Assembly: GCF_002902965.1 (NCBI RefSeq)
Contig: NZ_CP026109.1
Span: forward strand, 496,001 to 560,000
Source of the DNA: Paraburkholderia hospita
Lineage (GTDB): Bacteria > Pseudomonadota > Gammaproteobacteria > Burkholderiales > Burkholderiaceae
Direction: 5' to 3'
Length of the DNA stretch: 64,000 bases
The position numbers and the translations under genes are program-made. Positions 45,746-54,332 of the stretch are shown here, one piece after another. Every line of letters begins with the position of its first letter. The stretch's first letter is position 1. Below the pieces are notes generated by a model, which did not search any database, had not been told where the DNA came from, and saw only the letters and a list, made by a program, of their open reading frames with translations.

Positions 45746-46315
45746 TCAGCGCTCACGGCTCTCTCTGAGCATGTTGCAAAACAGTGCTCCCTGCTCGAGC
45801 GCATCGTCAAGCGCAACATGGCGGTGCGGCACATCGTCGAACCAACGCCTGGGCATCGCGCTCTTCGTGCTGCGGCGATAATCCCTACGCAGGAGCACCA
45901 TGGCCATCGTCTTGATGTCGAGCGCTGAAAAGCTGAAAGGACTTCGCCCCACGAAGCGCATCATGTACCAGTACACGAACATAAAATCAAAGGCCGCCGG
46001 ATATCCGACGAACACGGGCAACCCCGGTAGCGACTCGAGCCACGCGACATAATCGCTCATCGCTGATTGCGGGGGCTGCTGATTTGTCCGCGATGCCTCC
46101 CAGGCCTGGGGATGCTGGCGCCACCAGGCGAGCGTGTCGGGATGGCCGCTCGCACCTGGTAGCACTTCGAGGTTGGCGGAAAACGTGCCATGCAACACCT
46201 TGTCGGCGCCGTATGCCGCCGATGCGAAACTCAACATCGAATGCGGCCCCGGAATCGGACCGTCGACCTCGACGTCGGTGCTGATATAGATTTCGGTCCT
46301 GGATTTGTCGCTCAT
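45746..46315 (-). CDS. DEDDh 3'-5' exonuclease (Rv2179c-like)
   Basis: 189 aa RNase-H-like fold: D14 and E16 in [10 protein letters not shown], Asp in [13 protein letters not shown], and His/Asp in [14 protein letters not shown], completing the DEDDh set. Long helix with [22 protein letters not shown]. Likely trims RNA or short DNA ends. Its ATG overlaps the toprim gene stop (ATGA). Confidence 0.88.
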   Translation of the reverse strand: MSDKSRTEIYISTDVEVDGPIPGPHSMLSFASAAYGADKVLHGTFSANLEVLPGASGHPDTLAWWRQHPQAWEASRTNQQPPQSAMSDYVAWLESLPGLPVFVGYPAAFDFMFVYWYMMRFVGRSPFSFSALDIKTMAMVLLRRDYRRSTKSAMPRRWFDDVPHRHVALDDALEQGALFCNMLRESRER

Positions 46316-47046
46316 CGGTCGCTTATCTCATTGGTATCTGCAATATGGTCGCGCAGCCAGCGCGCGACGGCGGCGCTCCCGCGCTTGACGAGCGCCGTGT
46401 TCCAGTCCTTGCAGCGCGGCGGAGGCAACAGACGCGAGATGCTCGACTGTGCAAGTAACTGCGAATAGCGCGCCGCCTCGCGATCGCCGGGCGCGTTCGC
46501 ATCGAAGCCGAGCCACACATCACGCCGCGCGCAGACCTGCGGCAGCCACGGAGCCCAGCGCCCGATGGTGGCGACGCTGGGCCATCCGCATGTCGCGAGC
46601 GAGAGCGCATCGAAGATGCCTTCGACCAGAATGAGACGCCTCGCATGCCAGCCTTCGCCGACATTGGCCACGCCGCCGCCGCGACCGACTGTCAGCATCT
46701 TGTTCTGGCCGCGCACGGTCGTAAGATAGCGACCGTGCACCGCAGTGAGCGCGCCCTCGCAGTCATACAAACCGATCAGGACGGCGGCGCGGCCGTTCCA
46801 GTCGGGATCGAAGCGCATGCCGGCCGCGTGGGCGACGGCGAGAGGAATGCCGCGACGCTCGACGTACGCCTCGCCAGGCGTGGCGGCAAGTGGAACCGCG
46901 CGCGCAATGCGCTCGTCCGGGGAATCGCCGGAGAGCGGCATGCGCAGGCTATCGACGAATCCGAACTGAGCCATGTGCGTGAGCGTGCCACCGTCCGTTT
47001 GCAGGCGGCGCTGGCCGCCCTCTCGGATGGGTCGGAAACGAGGCAC
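46312..47046 (-). CDS. Toprim-domain protein, phage-primase-like, possibly truncated
   Basis: 244 aa, GTG at 47046 or ATG at 46974 (start uncertain). The domain order recalls the C-terminal half of P4/phage-type primases: [39 protein letters not shown], then toprim with [13 protein letters not shown] and [12 protein letters not shown] zinc ribbon and primase catalytic domain are absent, so it may be a decayed phage gene or a topological helper. Precedes the exonuclease with a 4-bp overlap. Confidence 0.78.
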   Translation of the reverse strand: MPRFRPIREGGQRRLQTDGGTLTHMAQFGFVDSLRMPLSGDSPDERIARAVPLAATPGEAYVERRGIPLAVAHAAGMRFDPDWNGRAAVLIGLYDCEGALTAVHGRYLTTVRGQNKMLTVGRGGGVANVGEGWHARRLILVEGIFDALSLATCGWPSVATIGRWAPWLPQVCARRDVWLGFDANAPGDREAARYSQLLAQSSISRLLPPPRCKDWNTALVKRGSAAVARWLRDHIADTNEISDR

Positions 47047-47109
47047 GACAAGCGCGCGTCAATATATATTTAACGAATTCCCGACCCACATGTCATGGGC
47101 CTTGGGGTG

Positions 47110-47304
47110 TCAGCGCATGCGCGCGAGGCTACGGAGGAGTGAATCGCCGTCCTGCGTAACGCGAGGCCGTACCGCCCCGCCGGCAAGCTTCTCCATGGCG
47201 ACGAACTGGCGTTCAAGCAACGTGTCGAGTTCTTCCCGCTCGGCAATGTGGTCGGCCGAGTCCCTTACCAGCATCAATGTCGCAAATTCATGGGCGCTAA
47301 GCAT
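47110..47304 (-). CDS. Small MLSxHEFATLML-type protein, copy 2
   Basis: 64 aa, start MLSAHEFATLMLV with AGGAGG. Paralogue of 4867-5064 (about half the residues identical by eye). Acidic middle (HIAEREELDTLLERQ) and basic end (LLRSLARMR). Free-standing between the toprim gene and the transporter. Function unknown. Confidence 0.72.
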   Translation of the reverse strand: MLSAHEFATLMLVRDSADHIAEREELDTLLERQFVAMEKLAGGAVRPRVTQDGDSLLRSLARMR

Positions 47305-47539
47305 GCTTGCCTCCTGATAGCTCGAGTAGGTGCTGTATGGATTACGTCGGCTATGGCGCCCACTTTTGACAGGCGCATTGCCGGTGGCGCATTCGCTGCA
47401 AATGGCGCGGGGAGTTGATGGTAGGAGAAGCTTCGGGGCGCGGCAATTCGTATCGCCCCGTATATTGGGTAGATTGCGTGGTGCCGCAATGCAATAGAGT
47501 TCGAGGAGCTTTCGAGAGGCGCGTTCATTGAGACTGATT

Positions 47540-48838
47540 TCAACCGTGAGCGATCGTCGCAAGTTGAGCGATGTCGACGGGCTTGCTCGACGAGCGGATG
47601 ACGCGCATCACAACCCATGCAAGAAGATAGGCAGAACCGCAGACAACGAACAGCACGTTGTAGCCGGCGTTGATGTGACCGAGCATCTTGAAATGGTCGA
47701 GCACTGCGCCAACAACCAGCGGGAACAGCGTCGCGCCCAACGCACCTGCCAGGCCCCCGATCCCAACGACCGAACCGACTGCTGCCTTCGGGAACATGTC
47801 AGATGCGGTCGTGAAGAGGTTTGCCGACCATGCCTGGTGGGAGGCTGCCGCCAAACTCAGAAGGCCAACCATCGCCCACATGTTTTCGATGAACGGCGAG
47901 AATGCGATCGGCATCACGAGGAACGCAAAGACCAGCATGGTGGTTTGTCGCGCCTTCGTCACGGCCCAGCCGCGCTGAATCAGCCTGGACGAGATGAAAC
48001 CGCCGCCGATGCTACCGATCGACGTTGCGACATACACGATCACCAGCGGAAGGCCGAGGTTCTTCAGATCGAGGTGGAAGCGCGAATTGAAGTACGACGG
48101 GAGCCAGAAGAGCATGAACCACCAGATCGGATCGGTTAAAAGCTTGCCCGCGAAGAATGCCCACGTCGGACGCAGCTTGAGCAACGTGAACCAGCTCACC
48201 TTTTGAGTCGCGGGGGCGGCAGCCGAATCCTCGCTGATGTAGGTGAGCTCTGCCTCATTGACCTTTGCATGCTTCGCCGGCACCTGATACATGAAGTACC
48301 AGAAGCCCAGCCAGATAAAGCCCGTCAGGCCCGTGATCAGGAACGCAGCCTCCCAGCCATACGTCGCGGCCAGCCAGGGGACTGTCGCCGGTGCTGCCAC
48401 GGCGCCAATACTGGTACCGGAGGTCAGAATACCCACCGCGAGCGCCTGCTCTTTACGCGGGAACCACTCCGACACGCTTTTCACCGCGCAGGGGAAGCTG
48501 CCCGATTCAGAGATGCCCAGGAGGGCACGCATGGCACCAAAACCCAGCGTGCTGCGCACGAGCGCATGACCACAGGCGGCGATGCTCCACACCAGAACGC
48601 ACACGCCATAGCCGATCTTGACGCCAAACTTATCAACCATCTTGCCAGACAACACCATGCCGATTGCGTAGCAGGCCGTGAACACCATGACGATGTAGCT
48701 GTATTGTGTCTCGGTCCAGTTGAAGGTCACGGCAAGTTCGGGCTTGAGCAGGCCCAGCACCTGACGGTCCAGGTAATTGATCGTGGTTGCGAAGAAAAGC
48801 AGCGCGCAAATGCGCCACCGAATAGCTGTACGGTCCAT
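47540..48838 (-). CDS. MFS transporter, anion:cation symporter type
   Basis: 432 aa from ATG 48838 with a GGAGT site; the longer frame up to 48982 is not needed. About 12 helices with the ACS-family signs: INYLDRQVLGLLKPEL at helix 1, KMVDKFGVKIGY loop, and RALLGISESGSFPCAVKSV. Closest in style to hexuronate/galactonate transporters (ExuT type), so the substrate is probably a sugar acid or carboxylate. Last gene of the left-pointing arm behind CoA-transferase and enoyl-CoA hydratase; it should bring in the locus substrate. Confidence 0.9.
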   Translation of the reverse strand: MDRTAIRWRICALLFFATTINYLDRQVLGLLKPELAVTFNWTETQYSYIVMVFTACYAIGMVLSGKMVDKFGVKIGYGVCVLVWSIAACGHALVRSTLGFGAMRALLGISESGSFPCAVKSVSEWFPRKEQALAVGILTSGTSIGAVAAPATVPWLAATYGWEAAFLITGLTGFIWLGFWYFMYQVPAKHAKVNEAELTYISEDSAAAPATQKVSWFTLLKLRPTWAFFAGKLLTDPIWWFMLFWLPSYFNSRFHLDLKNLGLPLVIVYVATSIGSIGGGFISSRLIQRGWAVTKARQTTMLVFAFLVMPIAFSPFIENMWAMVGLLSLAAASHQAWSANLFTTASDMFPKAAVGSVVGIGGLAGALGATLFPLVVGAVLDHFKMLGHINAGYNVLFVVCGSAYLLAWVVMRVIRSSSKPVDIAQLATIAHG

Positions 48839-48909
48839 GAGCGACTCCTGTCTCCTGAGGTGCTTGATCCGCTGATGCGGCTTACGTGACTGCGTGGCGG
48901 GTTTGAGAC

Positions 48910-49680
48910 TTAGCGGAAAGATGCGTGACGCTTTTCGCGGAACGCCGCGACGCCTTCGATTGCGTCGGGCGACGCCTTGCACACCGATGCGGCGAGTTCG
49001 TGAGCGTATTCGTGCTGACCCGTCTCCATCATGCGAGCGAGCCGCTTGCCAACTGACAGCGACGTCCTCGATCGCTTGATGAGCGTCTCGCAGATGGCGT
49101 CGACACGGCTGCGCAGCTGATCAGCTTCGACGGCTTCATTGATCACGCCCCACGCGACAGCGGTTTCGGCGGAGATCGGTTCGCCAAGTAGAATCAGCTC
49201 ACGCGTGCGGGTTGCGCCGACGAGTTCGGAAAGCCGTGAGCAACCCATCCATCCGGGGATGGCCCCCACCGACGCTTCAGGGAAGCCAACCCGGGCCTGT
49301 GTGCTTGCGTAGCGGAGGTCGCACGTCAGCGCGAGTTCGAATCCGCCACCGAGCGCGCTGGCGGAAAGGACAGCGATCGTCGGTTTGTCGAGTTCAGCAA
49401 TTCGACGGAACACCCGGTTGCCTTCACGAATGAAGCGGGTGCCCATCTTCTGCGGATCGATGTCGCCCCACTCGTTGATATCCGCGCCGCTGCAGAAGAA
49501 GCGCGGACTCGCGGTTTCGATCTTCAGCACGCGGATCTCATCGTTGCCCTCGACGTTTGCCACGGCACGTTCGATGTCATCCAGCATCTGCAACGTCAGC
49601 GCGTTGTGCCGCGAAACGCGGTTGAGCGTAATGGTGGCGATGCTACCTTTGGCTTCGTAGAGAATGTCAGTGTCAGACAT
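48910..49680 (-). CDS. Enoyl-CoA hydratase/isomerase
   Basis: 256 aa. Crotonase fold: ITLNRVSRHNALTLQML, oxyanion hole FFCSGADINEWG and ALGGGFELALTCDLRYA, and the Glu of FPEASVGAIPGWMG. The second catalytic Glu of classical hydratases is not obvious, so isomerase, dehalogenase or C-C hydrolase activity is equally possible. Sits between a CoA-transferase and an MFS transporter, so the pathway works on a CoA thioester. Confidence 0.88.
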   Translation of the reverse strand: MSDTDILYEAKGSIATITLNRVSRHNALTLQMLDDIERAVANVEGNDEIRVLKIETASPRFFCSGADINEWGDIDPQKMGTRFIREGNRVFRRIAELDKPTIAVLSASALGGGFELALTCDLRYASTQARVGFPEASVGAIPGWMGCSRLSELVGATRTRELILLGEPISAETAVAWGVINEAVEADQLRSRVDAICETLIKRSRTSLSVGKRLARMMETGQHEYAHELAASVCKASPDAIEGVAAFREKRHASFR

Positions 49681-49723
49681 GGAAAACCTCTTCTTACTGT
49701 GAGCGGTCGAGTGTTGATCGGCG

Positions 49724-51232
49724 TTAGTGAGCCGCAGTGGTTTCGAGAAGGCGCTCATCGATGAGCGGCGTGAACTCCATGCGCGAGAGCACATCGCGGT
49801 GCATGTCGACGCCCTTCGCCACTTCGACGAGGCACACGCCGAGCGCATCAAGTCGGAAAACCGCACGCTCCGTGATGTAGAACACCTCTTTTCCATCCAG
49901 CCGCGCCTGCACGCCACTGAACGTCACGTGTCGTACCTTCTTCACGGCCTTCGGGACCGATCCCGGCGAGAGAATTTCGAGCGCGTCGCCTTTGCGTTCC
50001 ACACGCAAACCCTTGGCTTCGAACGCGCCACAGAACACCAGCTTTTTCGCGCCCTGTGCGATGTCCATGAATCCGCCCGGACCGACGACCGTGGAACCGA
50101 GCTTCGAAACGTTCACGTTGCCTTCTTCGTCGAACTCGCCCATGCCGAGGAAGGTCACGTCGATACCGCCGCCGCTATACCAGTCGAACTGATCGACGCT
50201 CGGCATGATGGCGTCGGCGTTGCGCGCCGTGCCAAACATCGAGCCGTCGAGCATCGAGCCGCGGTGGATACCCTGTTCAACGGAACCCCAGTACTCGTCG
50301 TCGCGACCTTGGGAAGCCAGAATGGCCGGGATCGCGCCCGGAAAGCCGAAGCCGAAGTTCACGGATTGATTGGAGCCAAGCTCCTGCGCTGCGCGCTCTG
50401 CCACAATGAGGCGCATGCCATCGGGCATCTCGATGTCGGGCGTCTCGCCGAGCTGTTCGCCGCTCAATGTCGCGTCGTACTCACTGATCTGGCACTGGCG
50501 TTGAGCCGGCGTCTCGACCGTGAAATCGACCATCACACCCGGTACCCGGACGAGACGAGCAGGCACATGGGAACGCGGTCGCGATTTGACCTGCGCGATG
50601 ACTTTGCCGCCACTGTTGTGCGCAGCCAGCGCGACGGCGTAAATGTCGAGGTCTGCCGGTTCATGACGGGTCGAGAGGTTCCCCTTGTCGTCCGCACATG
50701 ACGCCATGACGATCGAGAAATCGATCTTGAGGGGCTTGTAACGCAGGAACTCCTTGCCGTCGATCTCGATCAGCTCGACGAGATCTTCGGTGGTGGCGTC
50801 GTTCAGCTTGCCGCCACCCAGACGTGGATCAACGAACGTTCTCAAGCCGACTCGCGTAATCACGCCCGGTCGACCCGCGCCGATTTCGCGGAACAAGGTC
50901 GCAATCACACCGCCCGGGAAGCTGTAGCCCTCGATGTCGCCGCTTGCGGCCAGCTTTTGCATCGCAGAGGACCAGACCCAGTGGCCGCCGATCACACGCT
51001 TGACCATCCCAGCGTGAGCGAATCGCCCGAGGCCGCTCCCCTGACCGTCGCCCACGCCCAGCGCATGAACGACCGTCAGATTGCGCGGATGACCGGTTTC
51101 GAGAAACCGCACTTCGATCGCGGCGAGGATGGCGTCCGGCTCAAGCAGGCCACCACCTGAGCCGGTGATTGCGATCGTCGCACCGTCAATGATCGAAGCC
51201 GCAACGGCTTCTGCATTGGTCCACTTGCTCAC
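49724..51232 (-). CDS. Family I CoA-transferase (alpha-beta fused)
   Basis: 502 aa, GTG start with AGGAGG. Fused alpha and beta subunits as in YdiF/propionate-CoA transferases: GSGGGLLEPDAILAA at the front, FPGGVIATLFREIG in the first half, and the second half with the active-site Glu in GSVEQGIHRGS plus GGFMDIAQGAKKLVF. It would activate a free acid of the pathway with CoA from acetyl-CoA or succinyl-CoA. First gene of the left arm, directly behind the predicted operator at 51266-51283. Confidence 0.9.
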   Translation of the reverse strand: MSKWTNAEAVAASIIDGATIAITGSGGGLLEPDAILAAIEVRFLETGHPRNLTVVHALGVGDGQGSGLGRFAHAGMVKRVIGGHWVWSSAMQKLAASGDIEGYSFPGGVIATLFREIGAGRPGVITRVGLRTFVDPRLGGGKLNDATTEDLVELIEIDGKEFLRYKPLKIDFSIVMASCADDKGNLSTRHEPADLDIYAVALAAHNSGGKVIAQVKSRPRSHVPARLVRVPGVMVDFTVETPAQRQCQISEYDATLSGEQLGETPDIEMPDGMRLIVAERAAQELGSNQSVNFGFGFPGAIPAILASQGRDDEYWGSVEQGIHRGSMLDGSMFGTARNADAIMPSVDQFDWYSGGGIDVTFLGMGEFDEEGNVNVSKLGSTVVGPGGFMDIAQGAKKLVFCGAFEAKGLRVERKGDALEILSPGSVPKAVKKVRHVTFSGVQARLDGKEVFYITERAVFRLDALGVCLVEVAKGVDMHRDVLSRMEFTPLIDERLLETTAAH

Positions 51233-51265
51233 AACGCCTCCTGTGCTAATCTGGAAATTCTTTAG

Positions 51266-51283
51266 TACCGAACCATATCGTTA
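51266..51283. promoter_or_regulatory. Predicted TetR operator, site 1
   Basis: TACCGA-ACCATA-TCGTTA, an 18-bp near-palindrome with one mismatch, 34 bp upstream of the CoA-transferase start and upstream of tetR. It matches site 2 closely, including the flanking TTACTT. Confidence 0.75.
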
Positions 51284-51441
51284 CTTGTGACGCATGGTGG
51301 CACAGGGAAAAGCGACGTTCAAGAGTGAAAGACCGGGAATCGGGTTTACGATTACCAGTGCGCAGGAAGCCGCTCGCACGCCGTGATTGCAACGCGAAGG
51401 CGTTGTCAGTTACCGTTTAACTTTAGATGTGACCCACGAAT

Positions 51442-52122
51442 ATGCAGACCACAGTCGAACCGGACGGCGAAGTGCGCGCTGTCGAAAAGCCCGTGCGTGC
51501 CAAGCGGCTGCGCGATCCGATTCAGACGCAAGCCAGGATCCTCGCCGCAGCCAAGGCAGAGTTCGCCAAGGTTGGCCTGGGCGGCGCTCGCATCGAGACG
51601 ATCGCCGAGAAGGCCGGCGTCAATAAGCGGATGATCTACGAGTACTTCAAGGGAAAGGAAGAACTCTTCCAGACGGTCCTTGAAGAGATGTGGACAGATA
51701 TCCGGACAGAAGAGAGAACGCTGGCGCTCGATAGTTTGCCGCCCGTCGAGGCTATCCGGACGTATGTGACCTTCACCTGGAACTACTACCTGAAGAACCC
51801 GGAGTTCATGTCGCTCGTGAACAGTGAAAACCTGCACCGGGCTCGGCATGTCAAAAAGTCGAGACGGTTCAGCGAGCTGCATCGGGGCTTCGTCAATATG
51901 CTGCAGCAGATTCTTGATCGAGGCGTGGCGTCCGGCGACTTCAAACCCGACATCGATGCAAGCCAGTTGCACCTGACCATCGCAGCACTGGGTTATTACT
52001 ATCTGACGAACCGCTTCACCGGCGAAGTCATCTTTGGGTTCGATTTCGTCTCGAAGGAAGCCCTCCAGAAACGTCTCGACTTCAACCTTGAGACGGTGTT
52101 CAGCCTCCTGCGTCCCCGATAA
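51442..52122 (+). CDS. TetR-family regulator of the catabolic locus
   Basis: 226 aa. Helix-turn-helix at about 30-75: QARILAAAKAEFAKVGLGGA and AEKAGVNKRMIYEYFKGKEE. C-terminal ligand domain with LNSENLHRARHVKKS-like core and FVNMLQQILDRGVASGDF. It lies between the two arms and is likely to repress both by binding the 18-bp sites at 51266 and 52232. The natural ligand may be a CoA thioester or sugar acid of the pathway. It has no strong ribosome site. Followed by a terminator, so it is transcribed separately. Confidence 0.9.
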   Translation: MQTTVEPDGEVRAVEKPVRAKRLRDPIQTQARILAAAKAEFAKVGLGGARIETIAEKAGVNKRMIYEYFKGKEELFQTVLEEMWTDIRTEERTLALDSLPPVEAIRTYVTFTWNYYLKNPEFMSLVNSENLHRARHVKKSRRFSELHRGFVNMLQQILDRGVASGDFKPDIDASQLHLTIAALGYYYLTNRFTGEVIFGFDFVSKEALQKRLDFNLETVFSLLRPR

Positions 52123-52169
52123 CTGGGGCGGTCGCTTCCGCCTAACCTTCCCGCTCAGCCTTAACGCTC

Positions 52170-52206
52170 AAGGGTTTTCCGCCTCATAAGGGAAAACCCT
52201 TTTTTG
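52170..52206 (+). terminator. Rho-independent terminator after tetR
   Basis: AAGGGTTTTCC at 52170-52180 pairs with GGAAAACCCTT ending at 52201, followed by a T run. Confidence 0.9.
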
Positions 52207-52231
52207 ACAGCTCGCGTTGTCGCGTATTTAA

Positions 52232-52249
52232 TAACGAACTGGATCGTTA
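52232..52249. promoter_or_regulatory. Predicted TetR operator, site 2
   Basis: TAACGA-ACTGGA-TCGTTA, a perfect palindrome with 6-bp spacer, in front of the SDR-DUF993-isomerase arm. Confidence 0.8.
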
Positions 52250-52312
52250 CTTAAGAATTTGCGCGGCGAATCGTAAGACGACATATCAGAAAAGCCACGC
52301 AGGAGATGACAC

Positions 52313-53083
52313 ATGGAGCAACGCCAAGTCGCACTGGTTACGGGCGCTCGTCGCGGCATCGGTCGAGCGATCGCGCTCGAGCTTGCCAATGCGGGGTTCG
52401 ACGTCGCAATCACGGACGTCGAGACATCAGAGGAGTTGGTCGCCACGCGCGCCGACATTGAACGCATCGGCGTGAAGTGTGTCGCGCTGACATCGAACCT
52501 CGCGGACATCGCGCACCACGACGCGCTGTTTCAGGCGGTCGAGGACGCGCTCGGCCCTGTCACCTGCCTGGTCAATAACGCCGGCGTGTCCGTCATGTCG
52601 CGCGGTGATCTTCTGGACGTCACGCCCGAAAGCTACGACCGCTGCCTGAACGTCAACACGCGAGGCACCTTCTTTCTGATGCAAGCATTCGGTCGGCGAG
52701 TCGCCAAAGGGCCCCAACCGGCCGTCAATCGCTCGATCATTACGATCACCTCATCCAACGCCGTCGCGGCGTCGCCCCAGCGCAGCGAGTACTGCATTTC
52801 GAAGGCGGGTCTGTCGATGGCCACCACCCTGTTCAGTTTGCGGCTTGCTGAATTGGGGGTCGGCGTATTCGAGGTGCAACCGGGCCTGATCGAGACGGAA
52901 ATGACTGCGCCATCGAAGGCGCGCTACGACGCGCTCATGGAGAACGGGCTGACCGCCATCAAACGATGGGGAACGCCGAATGAAGTCGCACTTACCGTGC
53001 GCACGCTGGCGAAGGGTGGCCTGCCGTTCAGCGTTGGTCAGGCGATCCGCGTCGATGGCGGTCTTCTTGTTTCTAAATACTGA
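52313..53083 (+). CDS. SDR-family dehydrogenase
   Basis: 256 aa. Rossmann motif TGARRGIG, NNAG, active-site SSNAVAASPQRSEYCISK with YxxxK, and a C-terminal RVDGGLL. FabG/glucose-dehydrogenase-like. In this locus it should oxidise or reduce a sugar-type hydroxyl. First gene of the right arm; DUF993 starts 16 bp later. The stop codon region overlaps a longer DUF993 frame that is not used. Confidence 0.9.
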   Translation: MEQRQVALVTGARRGIGRAIALELANAGFDVAITDVETSEELVATRADIERIGVKCVALTSNLADIAHHDALFQAVEDALGPVTCLVNNAGVSVMSRGDLLDVTPESYDRCLNVNTRGTFFLMQAFGRRVAKGPQPAVNRSIITITSSNAVAASPQRSEYCISKAGLSMATTLFSLRLAELGVGVFEVQPGLIETEMTAPSKARYDALMENGLTAIKRWGTPNEVALTVRTLAKGGLPFSVGQAIRVDGGLLVSKY

Positions 53084-53099
53084 TTTCGAGATTCAAGCC

Positions 53100-54263
53100 A
53101 TGCAAATCAAGCTCCCCACCCTGGACGGCGCACTCGTTGACTACCGTCTGACCGGTACGCCACTGCAAGTCGTCAAGCCTGCGGCACCCTTTAACCGCAT
53201 CGCCTACTCGGCTGCGCACGTAGTTGCCGATCCGCTGCGCAGCGGCGAACTCGGACAACCTTGCGCGATCGACTGGGACCGGACCATCGAATATCGCCGC
53301 TACCTGCTTGAGCAAGGGCTGGGGATCGCCGAGGCGATGGATACCGCGCAGCGTGGCATGGGTCTGCCGTGGGAGTCGGCCAAGGAACTGATCGTCCGGA
53401 GCCTGAATGAAACACGTGACATTCCCGGCGCGTTGATCGCATCCGGCTGCGGCACGGATCACTTGCCGGTCAGCGATGCCCGCTCGTGCGACGACGTGAT
53501 CAAGGCGTACCTGACGCAAATCGAGAGCGTCCAGCGTGCGGGTGGCCAGATCATTCTGATGGCGAGCCGCGCCCTCGCGCGCGTGGCCAGGGATGCGAAC
53601 GACTACATCCGCGTCTACCGGGAAGTGCTGTCTGCTTGCAACAAGCCGGTCATTCTCCACTGGCTTGGCGAGGCGTTCGATCCCGAACTGGCCGGATACT
53701 GGGGCCACAGCAACTTCGAAAACGCGGCCAAGGTCTGCCTCGAAGTCATCGCCGCGAATGAAGCGAAGGTCGACGGCACCAAGATTTCTCTGCTGGACGA
53801 TGCGAAGGAAATCGGCTTCCGTCGTCGCCTACCGGCGTCCGTGAAGATGTACACAGGCGACGACTTCAACTATCCGGTTCTCATCGCTGGCGACGAGTTC
53901 GGCTACTCGCACGCGCTGCTCGGTATCTTCGACGCGATCGCGCCTGCCGCGTCACAAGCACTCTCTGCGTTGGCTTCGAACGATCTGACACGCTACAACG
54001 ATCTTCTCGCACCGACAGTACCGCTGTCGCGCCACATCTTTCGCGCACCGACGCAGTACTACAAGACCGGGGTCGTGTTCCTCGCTTATCTGAACGGGTT
54101 CCAGCCGCACTTCTTCATGTTGGGCGGACATCACGGCCTGAGGCCGCCCGCCTATCTGGCAGAGGTCTTCCGACTTGCCGATCAAGCGAATCTTCTCAAG
54201 GATCCCGAGTTGGCCGTCCGCCGTATGCGAGCGGTCATGACGACGCTCGGGTGCGCGGAATGA
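53100..54263 (+). CDS. DUF993-family protein (aldolase-like TIM barrel)
   Basis: 387 aa from ATG 53100. It matches the DUF993 family, which is related in fold to dihydrodipicolinate synthases and class I aldolases: IEYRRYLLEQGLGIAEAMDT, LIASGCGTDHL, AYLTQIESVQRAGGQIILMASR, VKMYTGDDFNYPVLIAGDEF. A Lys in VKMYTGDDF lies where a Schiff-base lysine could be, but this is only positional. No reaction is proven for the family to my knowledge. Neighbours imply a carbohydrate-derived substrate. Confidence 0.88.
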   Translation: MQIKLPTLDGALVDYRLTGTPLQVVKPAAPFNRIAYSAAHVVADPLRSGELGQPCAIDWDRTIEYRRYLLEQGLGIAEAMDTAQRGMGLPWESAKELIVRSLNETRDIPGALIASGCGTDHLPVSDARSCDDVIKAYLTQIESVQRAGGQIILMASRALARVARDANDYIRVYREVLSACNKPVILHWLGEAFDPELAGYWGHSNFENAAKVCLEVIAANEAKVDGTKISLLDDAKEIGFRRRLPASVKMYTGDDFNYPVLIAGDEFGYSHALLGIFDAIAPAASQALSALASNDLTRYNDLLAPTVPLSRHIFRAPTQYYKTGVVFLAYLNGFQPHFFMLGGHHGLRPPAYLAEVFRLADQANLLKDPELAVRRMRAVMTTLGCAE

Positions 54264-54332
54264 ACGCAGAAGCTGCTACTTTGGCGGCTTTCTCCTGGAT
54301 CAGCGACCCTCAACGAAAGCTGGATTGGCGAC

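Noticed and set aside
49727..50701. 324-codon plus-strand frame
   Set aside because: Antisense to the CoA-transferase, His/Arg-rich, no ribosome site.
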